Positions 34,477-43,636 of a stretch of DNA of 64,000 bases are shown piece by piece. The position numbers were made by a program, and so were the translations under genes. The notes beneath the pieces were generated by a model, which was not told the origin of the DNA, searched no databases, and worked only from the letters and a program-made list of their open reading frames with translations. The stretch comes from PGYR01 sp046290495 (GTDB taxonomy: Bacteria > Bacteroidota > Ignavibacteria > Kapaibacteriales > UBA2268): the NCBI GenBank assembly GCA_046290495.1, contig JBKAGT010000005.1, positions 434,001 to 498,000 on the forward strand, in the 5' to 3' direction. The stretch's first letter is position 1. Each line of letters begins with the position of its first letter.

Positions 34477-35058
34477 ATGAGTGAATTGAAAGGAAGCTTT
34501 CCGTTAAGCGATAAACGATCTAAGAAAGGAAACAGAAGAATTGCAAGAGAAAAGGTATTGCAAATAGTTATGTCTTATTTTAGTTGTGAGTCTGATTTAA
34601 ATGAACTTTTTGATCATATATTTTATAGAGAGTTTAATATAGGAGATGAAGATAAGGCTGAAGAAACTGGAAAGTTTTTACGTCCTGAAGAAATATTGGA
34701 AATGGAATCTGATATACCTATCTCTTGGAGAAACGAAGATATTGAATTTGGTAATTCCTTAGCTAATATGATTGTTAACAAACAAGATTATCTGAATGAG
34801 TTAATGGATGAATTTACTCAAAATTGGGAGCTAGATAGAATAGCAAAAATTGATCGTTATTTAGTACAGAGTGCAATCTGTGAGTTACTATATTTTGAAG
34901 AAATCCCTCCTAAAGTAAGCATCAACGAGGCAATTGAGATATCAAAGAAATACAGCACTGACAGAAGTAAAATGTTTGTTAATGGCGTGTTAGATTCAAT
35001 TCTTAAGAAGTTGACAAGTGAAGGTAAAATCATAAAAAAAGGTCGTGGATTAAACTAG
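34477..35058 (+). CDS. nusB: transcription antitermination factor NusB
   Basis: RNA-binding NusB (193 residues), which with S10 forms the rRNA antitermination complex. The helical core opens RIAREKVLQIVMSYF. The signature is in the C-terminal half: WELDRIAKIDRYLVQSAICELLYFEEIPP and VSINEAIEISKKYSTDRSKMFVNGVLDSI. A central insertion and N-terminal extension make it longer than E. coli NusB (139). The ATG at 34477 is preferred over a TTG three codons upstream. Its stop codon lies in the loop of the following terminator. Confidence 0.93.
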   Translation: MSELKGSFPLSDKRSKKGNRRIAREKVLQIVMSYFSCESDLNELFDHIFYREFNIGDEDKAEETGKFLRPEEILEMESDIPISWRNEDIEFGNSLANMIVNKQDYLNELMDEFTQNWELDRIAKIDRYLVQSAICELLYFEEIPPKVSINEAIEISKKYSTDRSKMFVNGVLDSILKKLTSEGKIIKKGRGLN

Positions 35059-35073
35059 ATCCATGACCTTTTT
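35034..35073. terminator. terminator overlapping nusB stop
   Basis: GGTCGTGGAT pairs with ATCCATGACC (10 bp, one G:T), with A7 on one side and T5 on the other. The TAG stop of nusB sits in the 8-nt loop. It can serve both nusB and the convergent flavodoxin gene. Confidence 0.75.
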
Positions 35074-35094
35074 AAATATAACTTACCTATTATT

Positions 35095-35610
35095 CTAGAT
35101 ATTCAGTTCTGTTTTGATTTGTTTTACCCAGTTTTCAATTCTTTCATCAGTTAATTCTGGTTCATTATCTTCATCAATAGCAAGACCACAGAAAAATCCA
35201 TCACCATCATCACCTACAGAAGTAGTGTGGTTAAAACCTTCAGTTGAAGTTCTTCCAAATACATTCCCTCCACTTTCTCTAACAGGTAATGCCATTTTTC
35301 CGATCGCGTCTAAGAAATTCTCATGATAAGCTTCTTGGTCACCAGTACCAACAAATCCAACGTTAAGACCATTGAAATCATACTCGCACCATTGGTCAAA
35401 TACCTCGTCCCAATCGTCTTGTAATTCGCCATCATTCCATGTAGGAACTGCAATAATTAAAGTTTTATAATCTTTGATGATATCAAAATCAACACTTGCA
35501 ATATCGTGAATCTCCACATCTACACCATTAGATCTAAGTTCTTCATCAAGCTTTTCAGCTACAATTTCAGTTACGCCTGTGTTAGTTCCATATACTAAGC
35601 CTATTTTCAT
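35095..35610 (-). CDS. fldA: long-chain flavodoxin
   Basis: FMN electron carrier (171 residues). The phosphate loop is YGTNTGVTE (residues 8-16). The 50s loop around VPTWNDGELQDDW and the 90s loop GTGDQEAYHENF stack the isoalloxazine, and a roughly 20-residue insertion typical of long-chain flavodoxins follows (GRTSTEGFNHTTS). The protein is strongly acidic, as usual. Flavodoxins replace ferredoxin under iron limitation. A TAnnTTTG box (TAAATTTG, minus strand at 35651-35644) lies 34 nt upstream of the start. Confidence 0.93.
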   Translation of the reverse strand: MKIGLVYGTNTGVTEIVAEKLDEELRSNGVDVEIHDIASVDFDIIKDYKTLIIAVPTWNDGELQDDWDEVFDQWCEYDFNGLNVGFVGTGDQEAYHENFLDAIGKMALPVRESGGNVFGRTSTEGFNHTTSVGDDGDGFFCGLAIDEDNEPELTDERIENWVKQIKTELNI

Positions 35611-35643
35611 ATACTATTTTCTTATTTGGTTAATTAATGAATA

Positions 35644-35651
35644 CAAATTTA
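35644..35651 (-). promoter_or_regulatory. -7 box for flavodoxin
   Basis: Minus strand TAAATTTG, an exact TAnnTTTG, 34 nt before the start codon; no matching -33 element is seen. Confidence 0.35.
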
Positions 35652-35683
35652 TTAATAATTCTAATGAAGTAAAATGAAATTAA

Positions 35684-36778
35684 TTATTTTAATTTTGGTA
35701 CTGTAAAAAAGAATGTCGCTCCATTACCATATTCACTCTCTACCCAGATTTTTCCTTTATTCTTCTCAATAAACTCTTTGCAAAGAATTAGACCAAGACC
35801 GGTCCCCAACTCATCATCAGTACCTTGAGTAGTATGGTGAACACCAATTTTAAATAACTTATCTATATCTTCAGGCATAATTCCTACACCATCATCTTTA
35901 ACCCAAACTACATTCATATCTTTATCAAATTCAGAACATCCAATTTCAACTTTACCTCCAACATGAGTAAATTTAGCTGCATTCGAAATCAAATTTCTCA
36001 ATACAGTGTTAATCATGTTTAAGTCTGCATGTATTTTTATTTCTTTATTAATTTTGTTAATTACCTCAATATCTTTCTTAGTGAAGTTATTCATTAACAA
36101 ATCAACGATGTTATCAACAAGTTTACTCAATAATATAAGTGTCGGTTCAAAAACTATTTTATTTGTCTGAGTTCTTGACCACTCTAAAAGATCTTCAAGC
36201 AGTTTGTAGACATTATTAGCAGATTCGTTCAACTTTTTAACAAAGTCATTAATATCTTCTAAATCAAATTCATCAAAATCCCTTGTTAAGACATCTGTAA
36301 TATTCTTGAAAGCACTTATTGGTGATTTTAGATCGTGTGCAATAATAGAGAAAAACTTATCTTTTGAGCGATTAGAATACTCTAATTCATTTTGTATTCT
36401 TTTAAGTTTAATCTGATTATCAACTCTTGCTAGTAACTCTTCTTTAATAAAGGGCTTGCTTATGTAATCAATGCCGCCATTTCTTAACCCTTTGACTATA
36501 GAATCAATATCTGATTTAGCTGTTAAATATATTATAGGTATGTTTTGAGTTAGAGGGTTTTTCTTTAGTTCTTCGCAAACCTCAAACCCATCAAACTCAG
36601 GCATCATAACATCCAGTAAAATTAAATCATAGTCTGTATGTAAAGCTTGTTCTATAGCTTTTTCACCAGATTGAGCAAAGGCAATTTCGAAATTATTTTC
36701 AGTCAAGATATTTCCTACTACCTGTATGTTGGTAGGGTTATCATCTACTATCAATACTTTTCCTTTTTCTTCACCCAT
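35684..36778 (-). CDS. receiver-histidine kinase protein
   Basis: A 364-residue soluble protein with a CheY-like receiver first (about 7-120: KVLIVDDNPTN, acceptor Asp in YDLILLDVMMPEFDG, Lys in SKPF). A HisKA box IIAHDLKSPISAFKNI and an HATPase (NLISNAAKFT, KDDGVGIMPED, ELGTGLGLIL) follow. The receiver-before-kinase order suggests it takes a phosphoryl group from another kinase and passes the signal on. Its start overlaps the end of the giant sensor gene by 8 nt, which makes that receiver-less sensor the natural donor. The kinase half is close to that of the TPR kinase at 2837-4735. Confidence 0.9.
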   Translation of the reverse strand: MGEEKGKVLIVDDNPTNIQVVGNILTENNFEIAFAQSGEKAIEQALHTDYDLILLDVMMPEFDGFEVCEELKKNPLTQNIPIIYLTAKSDIDSIVKGLRNGGIDYISKPFIKEELLARVDNQIKLKRIQNELEYSNRSKDKFFSIIAHDLKSPISAFKNITDVLTRDFDEFDLEDINDFVKKLNESANNVYKLLEDLLEWSRTQTNKIVFEPTLILLSKLVDNIVDLLMNNFTKKDIEVINKINKEIKIHADLNMINTVLRNLISNAAKFTHVGGKVEIGCSEFDKDMNVVWVKDDGVGIMPEDIDKLFKIGVHHTTQGTDDELGTGLGLILCKEFIEKNKGKIWVESEYGNGATFFFTVPKLK

Positions 36779-39700
36779 AATTTTTTTCTATTAATTTATT
36801 TATTGTTAACTCTAATTTATGAAAATTTTCAAGTATTGTATTTATTTTCTCAACATCTATAGTTTTACATGACTCTTTTAGCATTTCAGCATAATTATTA
36901 ATAAAGCCTATATTGGTCAAGTTTCCAAGAGATTCTAATTCTTTTGCAAATATGTTAATGTCTTTTAGCAAAAAATTTGTTTGTATATCTTCTTGCATAG
37001 ACTTTAATTTACCATTTAATTTAGTTTTTGCTACAATTAAACTTTCTACATCATAAAAATGGACATTTTTATCTTCTTGTAATATTGATTCAATTATGTC
37101 GTTCGAAGTTATAACTTCTTTTTTTTCATTTTTATTAATTACTAAGTTTATATTGTTTATGTTCACAGAAAATATTGTTCCTTCATCAATTACTGATTGA
37201 ACTGAGATTTCACCACCCATAGAGTCGATTATTCTCTTTGTTATCGCCAACCCAAGCCCTGTACCAGTTTGTTCTATTGAATCTATTTGGGCAAAAGCTG
37301 TAAAAATCTCTTCAAGCTTATGTTCAGGTATTCCTATACCTGTATCTGAGATTCTAATCATTAATTTTATATAATTATCATCTTGCTTATTTAACTCGAA
37401 ATTCATACTGATTACACCGTCAGAAGTGTTTTTTATTGAATTGCTTATCAAATTTATAATAACTTGTTTTAGTTTTAATTGATCGATATTTAATAACTGA
37501 TCAATTCCTGAAGAAATCAATTGTGTTCTAAATTCGATATTTTTTTTCTCAAAATCTAGTTGAAATAGATTTTTGATATCCAATATGAGGCTATTCAAAT
37601 TTGTAGGTACAGGTTTAAGTATTAATTTTCCAGACTCTGCCTTTGAATAAAGTAATAAATCATCTATTAATTGAATTAGGAGCTCAGTATTAGACTTTAT
37701 GGTATCCAAATAAGCCATTAATGACTTTTCATTAGATTTAGATATAATTATGTCTGTAAATCCCGATATTGCATTTATAGGTGTTTTTAACTCATGTGAA
37801 AGATTAGATATATATAATGATTTTAATTCTGAAAGTCGCTCTGCATTAATTCTCGATTCTGTCAATTCATTAATCAAATTAATTTGAGGTGTAATATTTT
37901 TAAAAATAAATAAGAACACATCTCTTTCTAAATAATTTAATGAATTACCACTACCTTCTATAGTATAAGTTCTATTATTTATTTCCAATTCGAATTTTTC
38001 ACTTTTAAATGGCACACCTTCCTTAGCACTTAAGAATGATTGGTAAAGTTTATTGTCACTCGTTAATGAAAATAATTCTATTATATTAATTTCAGGAATA
38101 TTGACGTCTGTTATCTCTAAGAACTTCATCGCCTCTCTATTAGCATACATTATATTTCCGTCCCAGTTAGTAATAACTAATGGTTCCAATATAGTATCAA
38201 TAAAGACAGAGAATAACTTATCCATACTGTCATTCAATTTCTCCTTTTCAATACTTGTAAAATTCTCAATAAATAGAAGACAATAAGCTTCATCATTGAT
38301 AATTTTAATTAATATTGTTTCCAATTTTTTTCTTTTACTTCTTAGATTTGATTCTAAAGAAACAGGTTGATTAAATCTACTAAGCTTAATATTCTGATTA
38401 ATTATAGATAAAGAGTTAGGAGTTAATATCTCTGATAAATAGTTAGTATTATCAAATTCAGTATAATCTCCAAATAAGTCATTACTCTTCAAGACTTTTA
38501 AGTTTTTGTCTAAAAGAATCCAAGGTATTTCCAACTCAATCGGATAAGTATAGCCCCCCTTTTCAATCACCTTTCTTCTTCTATAAATATAGAATAGAAT
38601 TACAAAAGAAATTAAGATTAATCCTATATACAAATAATACAACATGTCCACTTTATTGTTCAATTTTATAAATATAGAACTAGTGCATCTATTATTACCA
38701 TCATTTATATTTCTGATTTCTACTTTGTTTATTCCATCTTCTAAATCATTAAAAGGTATTGTATTGTCAATTAGTAATTTCCATTCATTGCCAATCTTAT
38801 ATTCATAAATACTATTATGTTTACTTAAGTCATCCAAATCTATAATTCTAATTCTAATACCATTGTTTTTAGAATCTGTGCTAATTGTATCATTTTTAAT
38901 AAAGTTATATGTTTTTTGTTCATTTTGATTCGTGACTGTTGCATTTAAAATTATGAAATCATAATGAATAGTATCATTACTTGTAGTTAGAGGGTTGAAA
39001 TATGTAATGCCATCAGTTGCACCGAAAATAAAAGTAGAATCATTAAATATATGACTAGCAGATCTATTATATTCACTATTTAGACCAAATTCATAATTAC
39101 TAAAGTTTTTTATTGTATTCTGACTATCAACAACTGCTATTCCACTATTAGTAGAAAGCCAAATATTAGAATTTTTATCAATCAATACACAATTGATAGT
39201 GTTATTCAACAAACCACTTTCGATATCAATGTTAATTGTTTTATCATTTAGAAAACTATATTTTATCAAGCCATATTCATTTGTTGCTACTAACAAAGTA
39301 CTGTCTTTATATGGGAGTAAGACATTGGAATTAAGAACTTTATGGCTAATTTTTGAATCAATTAAATTTGAAAGTTTTATTATTTCACCAGTTTCAAAAT
39401 CATAAACTATTGGAGAAGCACCTAAGAAAGTTATATAAGACTTATTTCCAAAAATAAAAGTAGAGGTTACTTTTAAATCTTGTTTTTGTAAATAATCATT
39501 AATAACGCTTACTTCAGAAAATAGTTCTGTATCAGGATTAAATGATATTAGACCATTAGATGTAGAAAGTATAAGAGTATTTTCAAGGTAGTCAATATCA
39601 AACACATTTGGAAGGGGTATTTTTTTTGATTTCGATTTAAATTCTTCAATCAAGTAGTATTTTCCCTGTTTGAAATTGTACTTTATCAAACCAAATCCTT

Positions 39701-40976
39701 CAGTTCCCAACCAAATAATATCATTATTTTCTTTATCAAAAACTGAACAATAAATATTCTCAGATGGGATATAGTCATTACTATTTTTACTTGTTAAATG
39801 TGTTTTTTTACCAACGATTTTGAAATTAGGATCAAATATTAAAACACCACCATAACCATTAACCCAAATTGAATCATTTATTGAGTTAATATTTCTAACT
39901 GAACTGAAATGAATATCTGTCCTTTTTTCAAAATTTATTTTGTTGAATTTTTCAAGTTTAACTCCTCTAAGGTAGAGTCCATTTCCATTCGAACCAAGCC
40001 ATATGTTTCCTCTCGAATCTTCTAAGAAAGTTTTAAATATCCCATAAGAAAGATTAGAATTTTTATAATCAATCTTATGTAGAAGATTGAATATTCCATT
40101 TTTTAATTTTGCTATCACTACCCCTTTATCTGTTGCTATATAAAATAAAGAGTCTTTTGTAATATAAATATCCCCGTATGCTTTATAATCAGAAAACAAT
40201 TCATAGTCTATATCTAATATTTTTGAGACTTTAGTCCTCAAGTCATACTCAATTAGTTTATCACTTGAAGATGTAATAATCAACTTGTTTTCATAAGGGG
40301 TTATACTCTCCAGCCTATTGCCTGATATATTTGTTATGTCAATAAGTTCGAAAGTATTCGTATTAATTGAAGCTAGGTTACCATTATTAGCACCTACATA
40401 AATAGTACTATCGACTATTAAAATAGATACTAATTCATTTGTTTTAATTTTTGAGTCATTACCCTCAAAAAACTCTCTTTTTCTTTTAGTTTTTAAATTA
40501 TATGTATATACACCTCCACCAGCAGAAGAAATCCAAATTGTAGAGTTATTCGAATCAATTTCAATATTATTTATTAGACTTTGATTCAATCCAAAATCAA
40601 TATCCAATTTCTCAAAAGTGTTACTTTTATATACATATTTGAATACACCAACTCCATATACGCTTATTAACAAACCGTTACTTAGCATTTCAATATCAGT
40701 TATTTTTGAAGTACTTAATACAGGCTTATTACAGTTTCCAAAGTTATTAATTTTACTACCCTCTAATCTATTCAAACCATTGTTTGTACCCACCCAAATC
40801 AATCCATATTTGTCTTCCTTAATTACATTAATAGAGTTTTGAGTAAGACCACTATATGAATCTATTTTCTTGAATTTAAAATCTTTTGAATTAGCTTGAT
40901 TTGTTAAGGTTAGCAATAATATAGAAAATGCTAAAAAAAGCATGTGTTTAAAAAAATGATGAATATTAAAATTCAT
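36771..40976 (-). CDS. giant Reg_prop/Y_Y_Y sensor histidine kinase
   Basis: A 1401-residue one-membrane-pass sensor. The signal peptide (about 12-30) leads into a periplasmic double propeller of Reg_prop repeats (about 35-690, e.g. LIWVGTNNGLNRLEG, NIWLGSNGNGLYLRG, NIWLSTNSGIAVVDS) and a Y_Y_Y-like Ig domain (to about 765). A transmembrane helix (about 770-790) is followed by PAS-like regions, HisKA with His1061 in NLSHELKTP, and HATPase (SDTGIGIPE, TGTGLGLA). A 125-residue helical tail ends the chain. Unlike many Bacteroidota hybrid systems it has neither receiver nor AraC domain. The ATG at 40976 gives a proper signal peptide; an in-frame extension to 41090 would run into sucD. Confidence 0.88.
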   Translation of the reverse strand: MNFNIHHFFKHMLFLAFSILLLTLTNQANSKDFKFKKIDSYSGLTQNSINVIKEDKYGLIWVGTNNGLNRLEGSKINNFGNCNKPVLSTSKITDIEMLSNGLLISVYGVGVFKYVYKSNTFEKLDIDFGLNQSLINNIEIDSNNSTIWISSAGGGVYTYNLKTKRKREFFEGNDSKIKTNELVSILIVDSTIYVGANNGNLASINTNTFELIDITNISGNRLESITPYENKLIITSSSDKLIEYDLRTKVSKILDIDYELFSDYKAYGDIYITKDSLFYIATDKGVVIAKLKNGIFNLLHKIDYKNSNLSYGIFKTFLEDSRGNIWLGSNGNGLYLRGVKLEKFNKINFEKRTDIHFSSVRNINSINDSIWVNGYGGVLIFDPNFKIVGKKTHLTSKNSNDYIPSENIYCSVFDKENNDIIWLGTEGFGLIKYNFKQGKYYLIEEFKSKSKKIPLPNVFDIDYLENTLILSTSNGLISFNPDTELFSEVSVINDYLQKQDLKVTSTFIFGNKSYITFLGASPIVYDFETGEIIKLSNLIDSKISHKVLNSNVLLPYKDSTLLVATNEYGLIKYSFLNDKTINIDIESGLLNNTINCVLIDKNSNIWLSTNSGIAVVDSQNTIKNFSNYEFGLNSEYNRSASHIFNDSTFIFGATDGITYFNPLTTSNDTIHYDFIILNATVTNQNEQKTYNFIKNDTISTDSKNNGIRIRIIDLDDLSKHNSIYEYKIGNEWKLLIDNTIPFNDLEDGINKVEIRNINDGNNRCTSSIFIKLNNKVDMLYYLYIGLILISFVILFYIYRRRKVIEKGGYTYPIELEIPWILLDKNLKVLKSNDLFGDYTEFDNTNYLSEILTPNSLSIINQNIKLSRFNQPVSLESNLRSKRKKLETILIKIINDEAYCLLFIENFTSIEKEKLNDSMDKLFSVFIDTILEPLVITNWDGNIMYANREAMKFLEITDVNIPEINIIELFSLTSDNKLYQSFLSAKEGVPFKSEKFELEINNRTYTIEGSGNSLNYLERDVFLFIFKNITPQINLINELTESRINAERLSELKSLYISNLSHELKTPINAISGFTDIIISKSNEKSLMAYLDTIKSNTELLIQLIDDLLLYSKAESGKLILKPVPTNLNSLILDIKNLFQLDFEKKNIEFRTQLISSGIDQLLNIDQLKLKQVIINLISNSIKNTSDGVISMNFELNKQDDNYIKLMIRISDTGIGIPEHKLEEIFTAFAQIDSIEQTGTGLGLAITKRIIDSMGGEISVQSVIDEGTIFSVNINNINLVINKNEKKEVITSNDIIESILQEDKNVHFYDVESLIVAKTKLNGKLKSMQEDIQTNFLLKDINIFAKELESLGNLTNIGFINNYAEMLKESCKTIDVEKINTILENFHKLELTINKLIEKNYG

Positions 40977-40990
40977 ATATAGTATCTGTG

Positions 40991-41020
40991 TTGAAATTAA
41001 TGGAATTTTAGTTAACTTTG
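40991..41020 (+). promoter_or_regulatory. Bacteroidota-type promoter for sucD
   Basis: TTG at 40991-40993, 19 nt, then TAACTTTG at 41013-41020. The predicted start near 41027 leaves a leader of about 35 nt. It lies in the short divergent gap with the giant kinase. Confidence 0.6.
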
Positions 41021-41061
41021 AAAATTCAAATAGTAAATTAACAATTAACAATATAATATAA

Positions 41062-41961
41062 ATGAGCGTATTAGTAAACAAAGACACCAAATTATTGGTA
41101 CAAGGGATTACAGGTTCAGAAGGAACATTCCATACTATGCAAATGTTAGAATATGGAACAAATGTAGTAGCAGGGGTTACTCCAGGTAAAGGAGGACAAA
41201 AGTATAAAGGAAACGATATAAATCAATTTAACAAAGAAATTGATGTTTTCAACACTTGTAAGGAAGCAGTTAAAAAGACTGGTGCAAATGCATCTGTTAT
41301 TTTCGTACCTCCTCCATTTGCTGCAGATGCAATCTTAGAATCTATTGATGCAGAAATTCCTTTAATCATTTGTATTACAGAAGGAATACCTGTCAAAGAT
41401 ATGATAACAGTAAAGTCTGCTTTAGAAAATTCGGATTCAAGATTAATTGGGCCTAACTGTCCAGGAGTAATTACTCCAGGTGAAGCTAAAATAGGTATTA
41501 TGCCAGGCTTCATCCACTCTAGAGGAAAAGTTGGACTTGTTTCAAGAAGCGGTACTTTGACATATGAAGCTGTGAAGCAATTAACTGACGAAGGATTAGG
41601 TCAAACTACCTGTATCGGTATTGGTGGTGACCCGATAATCGGAACGCAGTTTATCGATGCAATTAAACTCTTCAACGAAGATGAAGAAACAGAATGCATA
41701 GTAATGATAGGTGAAATAGGTGGTACTGCTGAAGAAGAAGCTGCTGCTTACATCAAAGAAAATGTGAAAAAGCCTGTAGTAGGATTTATCGCAGGTAGAA
41801 CTGCACCTCCAGGAAGAAGAATGGGTCATGCTGGTGCTATTGTATCGGGCGGTAAAGGTTCAGCAGAAGATAAAATTGCTGTAATGAAAGATGCTGGAAT
41901 TCATGTAGTTGATACACCTGGAACTTTGGGCACAACTGCTAAGAAAGCATTAGGTCAATAA
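41062..41961 (+). CDS. sucD: succinyl-CoA synthetase alpha subunit
   Basis: Alpha subunit of succinyl-CoA ligase in the TCA cycle (299 residues). The CoA-binding Rossmann half has KLLVQGITGSEGTFHTMQM and VAGVTPGKGG, followed by GPNCPGVITPGE and SRSGTLTYEA. The phosphohistidine loop RRMGHAGAIVSGG contains the catalytic His256. Length and motifs are standard. The beta subunit (sucC) is not adjacent, which is common in this clade. ndk follows 56 nt downstream and is probably in the same transcript. Confidence 0.96.
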   Translation: MSVLVNKDTKLLVQGITGSEGTFHTMQMLEYGTNVVAGVTPGKGGQKYKGNDINQFNKEIDVFNTCKEAVKKTGANASVIFVPPPFAADAILESIDAEIPLIICITEGIPVKDMITVKSALENSDSRLIGPNCPGVITPGEAKIGIMPGFIHSRGKVGLVSRSGTLTYEAVKQLTDEGLGQTTCIGIGGDPIIGTQFIDAIKLFNEDEETECIVMIGEIGGTAEEEAAAYIKENVKKPVVGFIAGRTAPPGRRMGHAGAIVSGGKGSAEDKIAVMKDAGIHVVDTPGTLGTTAKKALGQ

Positions 41962-42017
41962 ATAACTAAGAATAAAATTTTTTTTATGATTAATATTAAA
42001 ATTTAGGATTATATCAA

Positions 42018-42443
42018 ATGTCAAATAAAACTATTGCTATTATAAAGCCAGACGCAGTTGCAAAAAATGTAATTGGTGAGATTGTATCTAAAATCACACA
42101 AGCTGGATTTAAAATTAATGGAATGAAATTAATTAAGTTATCAGAAAAACAAGCTGGTGCATTTTATGAGATTCACAAAGAAAGGCCTTTCTATGGTGAG
42201 TTGATTGAATATATGACAAGCGGTCCAGTGGTTCCTATTTCTTTAGAAAAAGAAAATGCTGTAGAAGATTTCAGAAAGCTAATTGGAGCTACTAATCCTG
42301 CAGAAGCTGAAGAAGGCACAATTAGAAAATTGTATGGTGCTGGTATAGAAGCAAACGCTATACATGGTTCTGACTCTGATGAAAATGCAACTATTGAGAC
42401 TAACTTTTTCTTCTCTAGATCAGAATTAGTTAATTTAAAATAA
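42018..42443 (+). CDS. ndk: nucleoside diphosphate kinase
   Basis: NDK (141 residues) equalises nucleoside triphosphate pools through a phosphohistidine. It opens KTIAIIKPDAVAKN and contains GPVVPISLEKENAVEDFRKLIGATNP; the active-site segment NAIHGSDSDENA has the catalytic His116. Full length, all residues in place. It lies downstream of sucD, whose GTP/ATP-linked reaction it complements, and ends at a strong terminator. Confidence 0.97.
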   Translation: MSNKTIAIIKPDAVAKNVIGEIVSKITQAGFKINGMKLIKLSEKQAGAFYEIHKERPFYGELIEYMTSGPVVPISLEKENAVEDFRKLIGATNPAEAEEGTIRKLYGAGIEANAIHGSDSDENATIETNFFFSRSELVNLK

Positions 42444-42465
42444 TTCAATATGAATTTCTAAGATT

Positions 42466-42503
42466 AGCTCTGTTATTAATATATAACAGAGCTTTTTTTT
42501 TTT
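42466..42503 (+). terminator. terminator after ndk
   Basis: A perfect 11-12 bp stem AGCTCTGTTAT/ATAACAGAGCT with a TAAT loop, followed by ten T, 22 nt after the ndk stop. Confidence 0.92.
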
Positions 42504-42587
42504 GATTTTGGAAAGCAGAAGTAACATAAAATTTATACAATCGTAAGTAGCTATATACATTAATTAAAACATTAGATTGATTTAGAT

Positions 42588-43538
42588 ATGAAACCTTTTT
42601 TGACAATTTTCATTACTTGCTTTTTTATACTTGGAAGCTTAAGTGCCCAGAACACTACTAAGCCTACATATGATATTTCATTTGATATGAAATCATTGGT
42701 TTATCATAAATATAGATTTACTGAAAATATTAGGGTAAAAAGAATCTTTTCAGACAGTACAATCAATGAATATGACAAAAGCGTAACTTATTGGTTTACA
42801 ATATTTGTACCTGGAACAAAAGACGAAAATGGATTATTAACTGTAGAAGTTGCTACTGATTCTATGAAATATCAAATAAATTCAAAATCTAAGAATATAA
42901 GCTATTTTACTCAAGATTATGAAGCTCCAATACCAATATCGGATGTTGACTTTTTGAATTCATTCTTATCGAACAATCAAAGTTTTAAATTTGTTTATTC
43001 TCCCTATGGTGACGTTGCTGAAGTAAAAGGTGATAGACTAGAAAATGAAAGAAAAATACATTCGAAAATACCAGATGAACAAAAACGTGATTTTCTTTTA
43101 GAGTCTTTAAGTGATGAAACCTTGACTTTCAAATTTGATCCTGCTAAAGGTATATACCCTACATTTGAGGCAATCAATGACACAACTTGGGAAAGTGAAA
43201 CCACTTATATGGTTAATAAGCTACCCATGACTGGAAAAGTAAAAAATAGATTTGATGGCTATTCAAAAGGTGAATATCACATTAAATCCAATATCGAAAG
43301 TTTAGAGTTGAAATCTGAAATAAATAATTACTACTTCCCTGATATTGACAAACATGGGGTTGTCAAATCTGCTGTCGCTACTGGTGAATTAAAATCCGAT
43401 CTTTATACAGGTGGTACAATCAAATATGTAAGATCAAAAATAAAGTGCCTTATGGAAGGTAATATAAACAACCTAGAATACAAACAAATAGTTGAATCTA
43501 ACTATACTTGGGATCTTTTAGATAGATTTAGTTATTAA
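42588..43538 (+). CDS. exported protein of unknown function
   Basis: A 316-residue protein with a signal peptide (about 1-20, ending GSLSAQ) and no further membrane segment or cysteine pair. The mature chain is rich in beta-forming stretches and contains paired motifs such as VTYWFTIFVPGTKDENGLLTVEV and NYYFPDIDKHGVVKSA. The layout resembles DUF6263-like periplasmic proteins of Bacteroidota, but I cannot assign it confidently. It is transcribed alone between the ndk terminator and the next promoter. Confidence 0.65.
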   Translation: MKPFLTIFITCFFILGSLSAQNTTKPTYDISFDMKSLVYHKYRFTENIRVKRIFSDSTINEYDKSVTYWFTIFVPGTKDENGLLTVEVATDSMKYQINSKSKNISYFTQDYEAPIPISDVDFLNSFLSNNQSFKFVYSPYGDVAEVKGDRLENERKIHSKIPDEQKRDFLLESLSDETLTFKFDPAKGIYPTFEAINDTTWESETTYMVNKLPMTGKVKNRFDGYSKGEYHIKSNIESLELKSEINNYYFPDIDKHGVVKSAVATGELKSDLYTGGTIKYVRSKIKCLMEGNINNLEYKQIVESNYTWDLLDRFSY

Positions 43539-43563
43539 AACTTATTGTTTTTTATCCCAATTA

Positions 43564-43595
43564 TTTGATAGAGTAGTTCAAAACATATATATTTG
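43564..43595 (+). promoter_or_regulatory. Bacteroidota-type promoter for GAF-GGDEF/rnr/ribE operon
   Basis: TTTG at 43564-43567, 20 nt, then TATATTTG at 43588-43595, 41 nt before the first start codon. Confidence 0.6.
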
Positions 43596-43636
43596 GTATT
43601 AATATTTAAAAAGAATATTCAATTAACAAATATACT

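Noticed and set aside
40977..41090. In-frame upstream extension of the giant sensor kinase
   Set aside because: It would overlap sucD and its promoter, and the ATG at 40976 gives a proper signal peptide.
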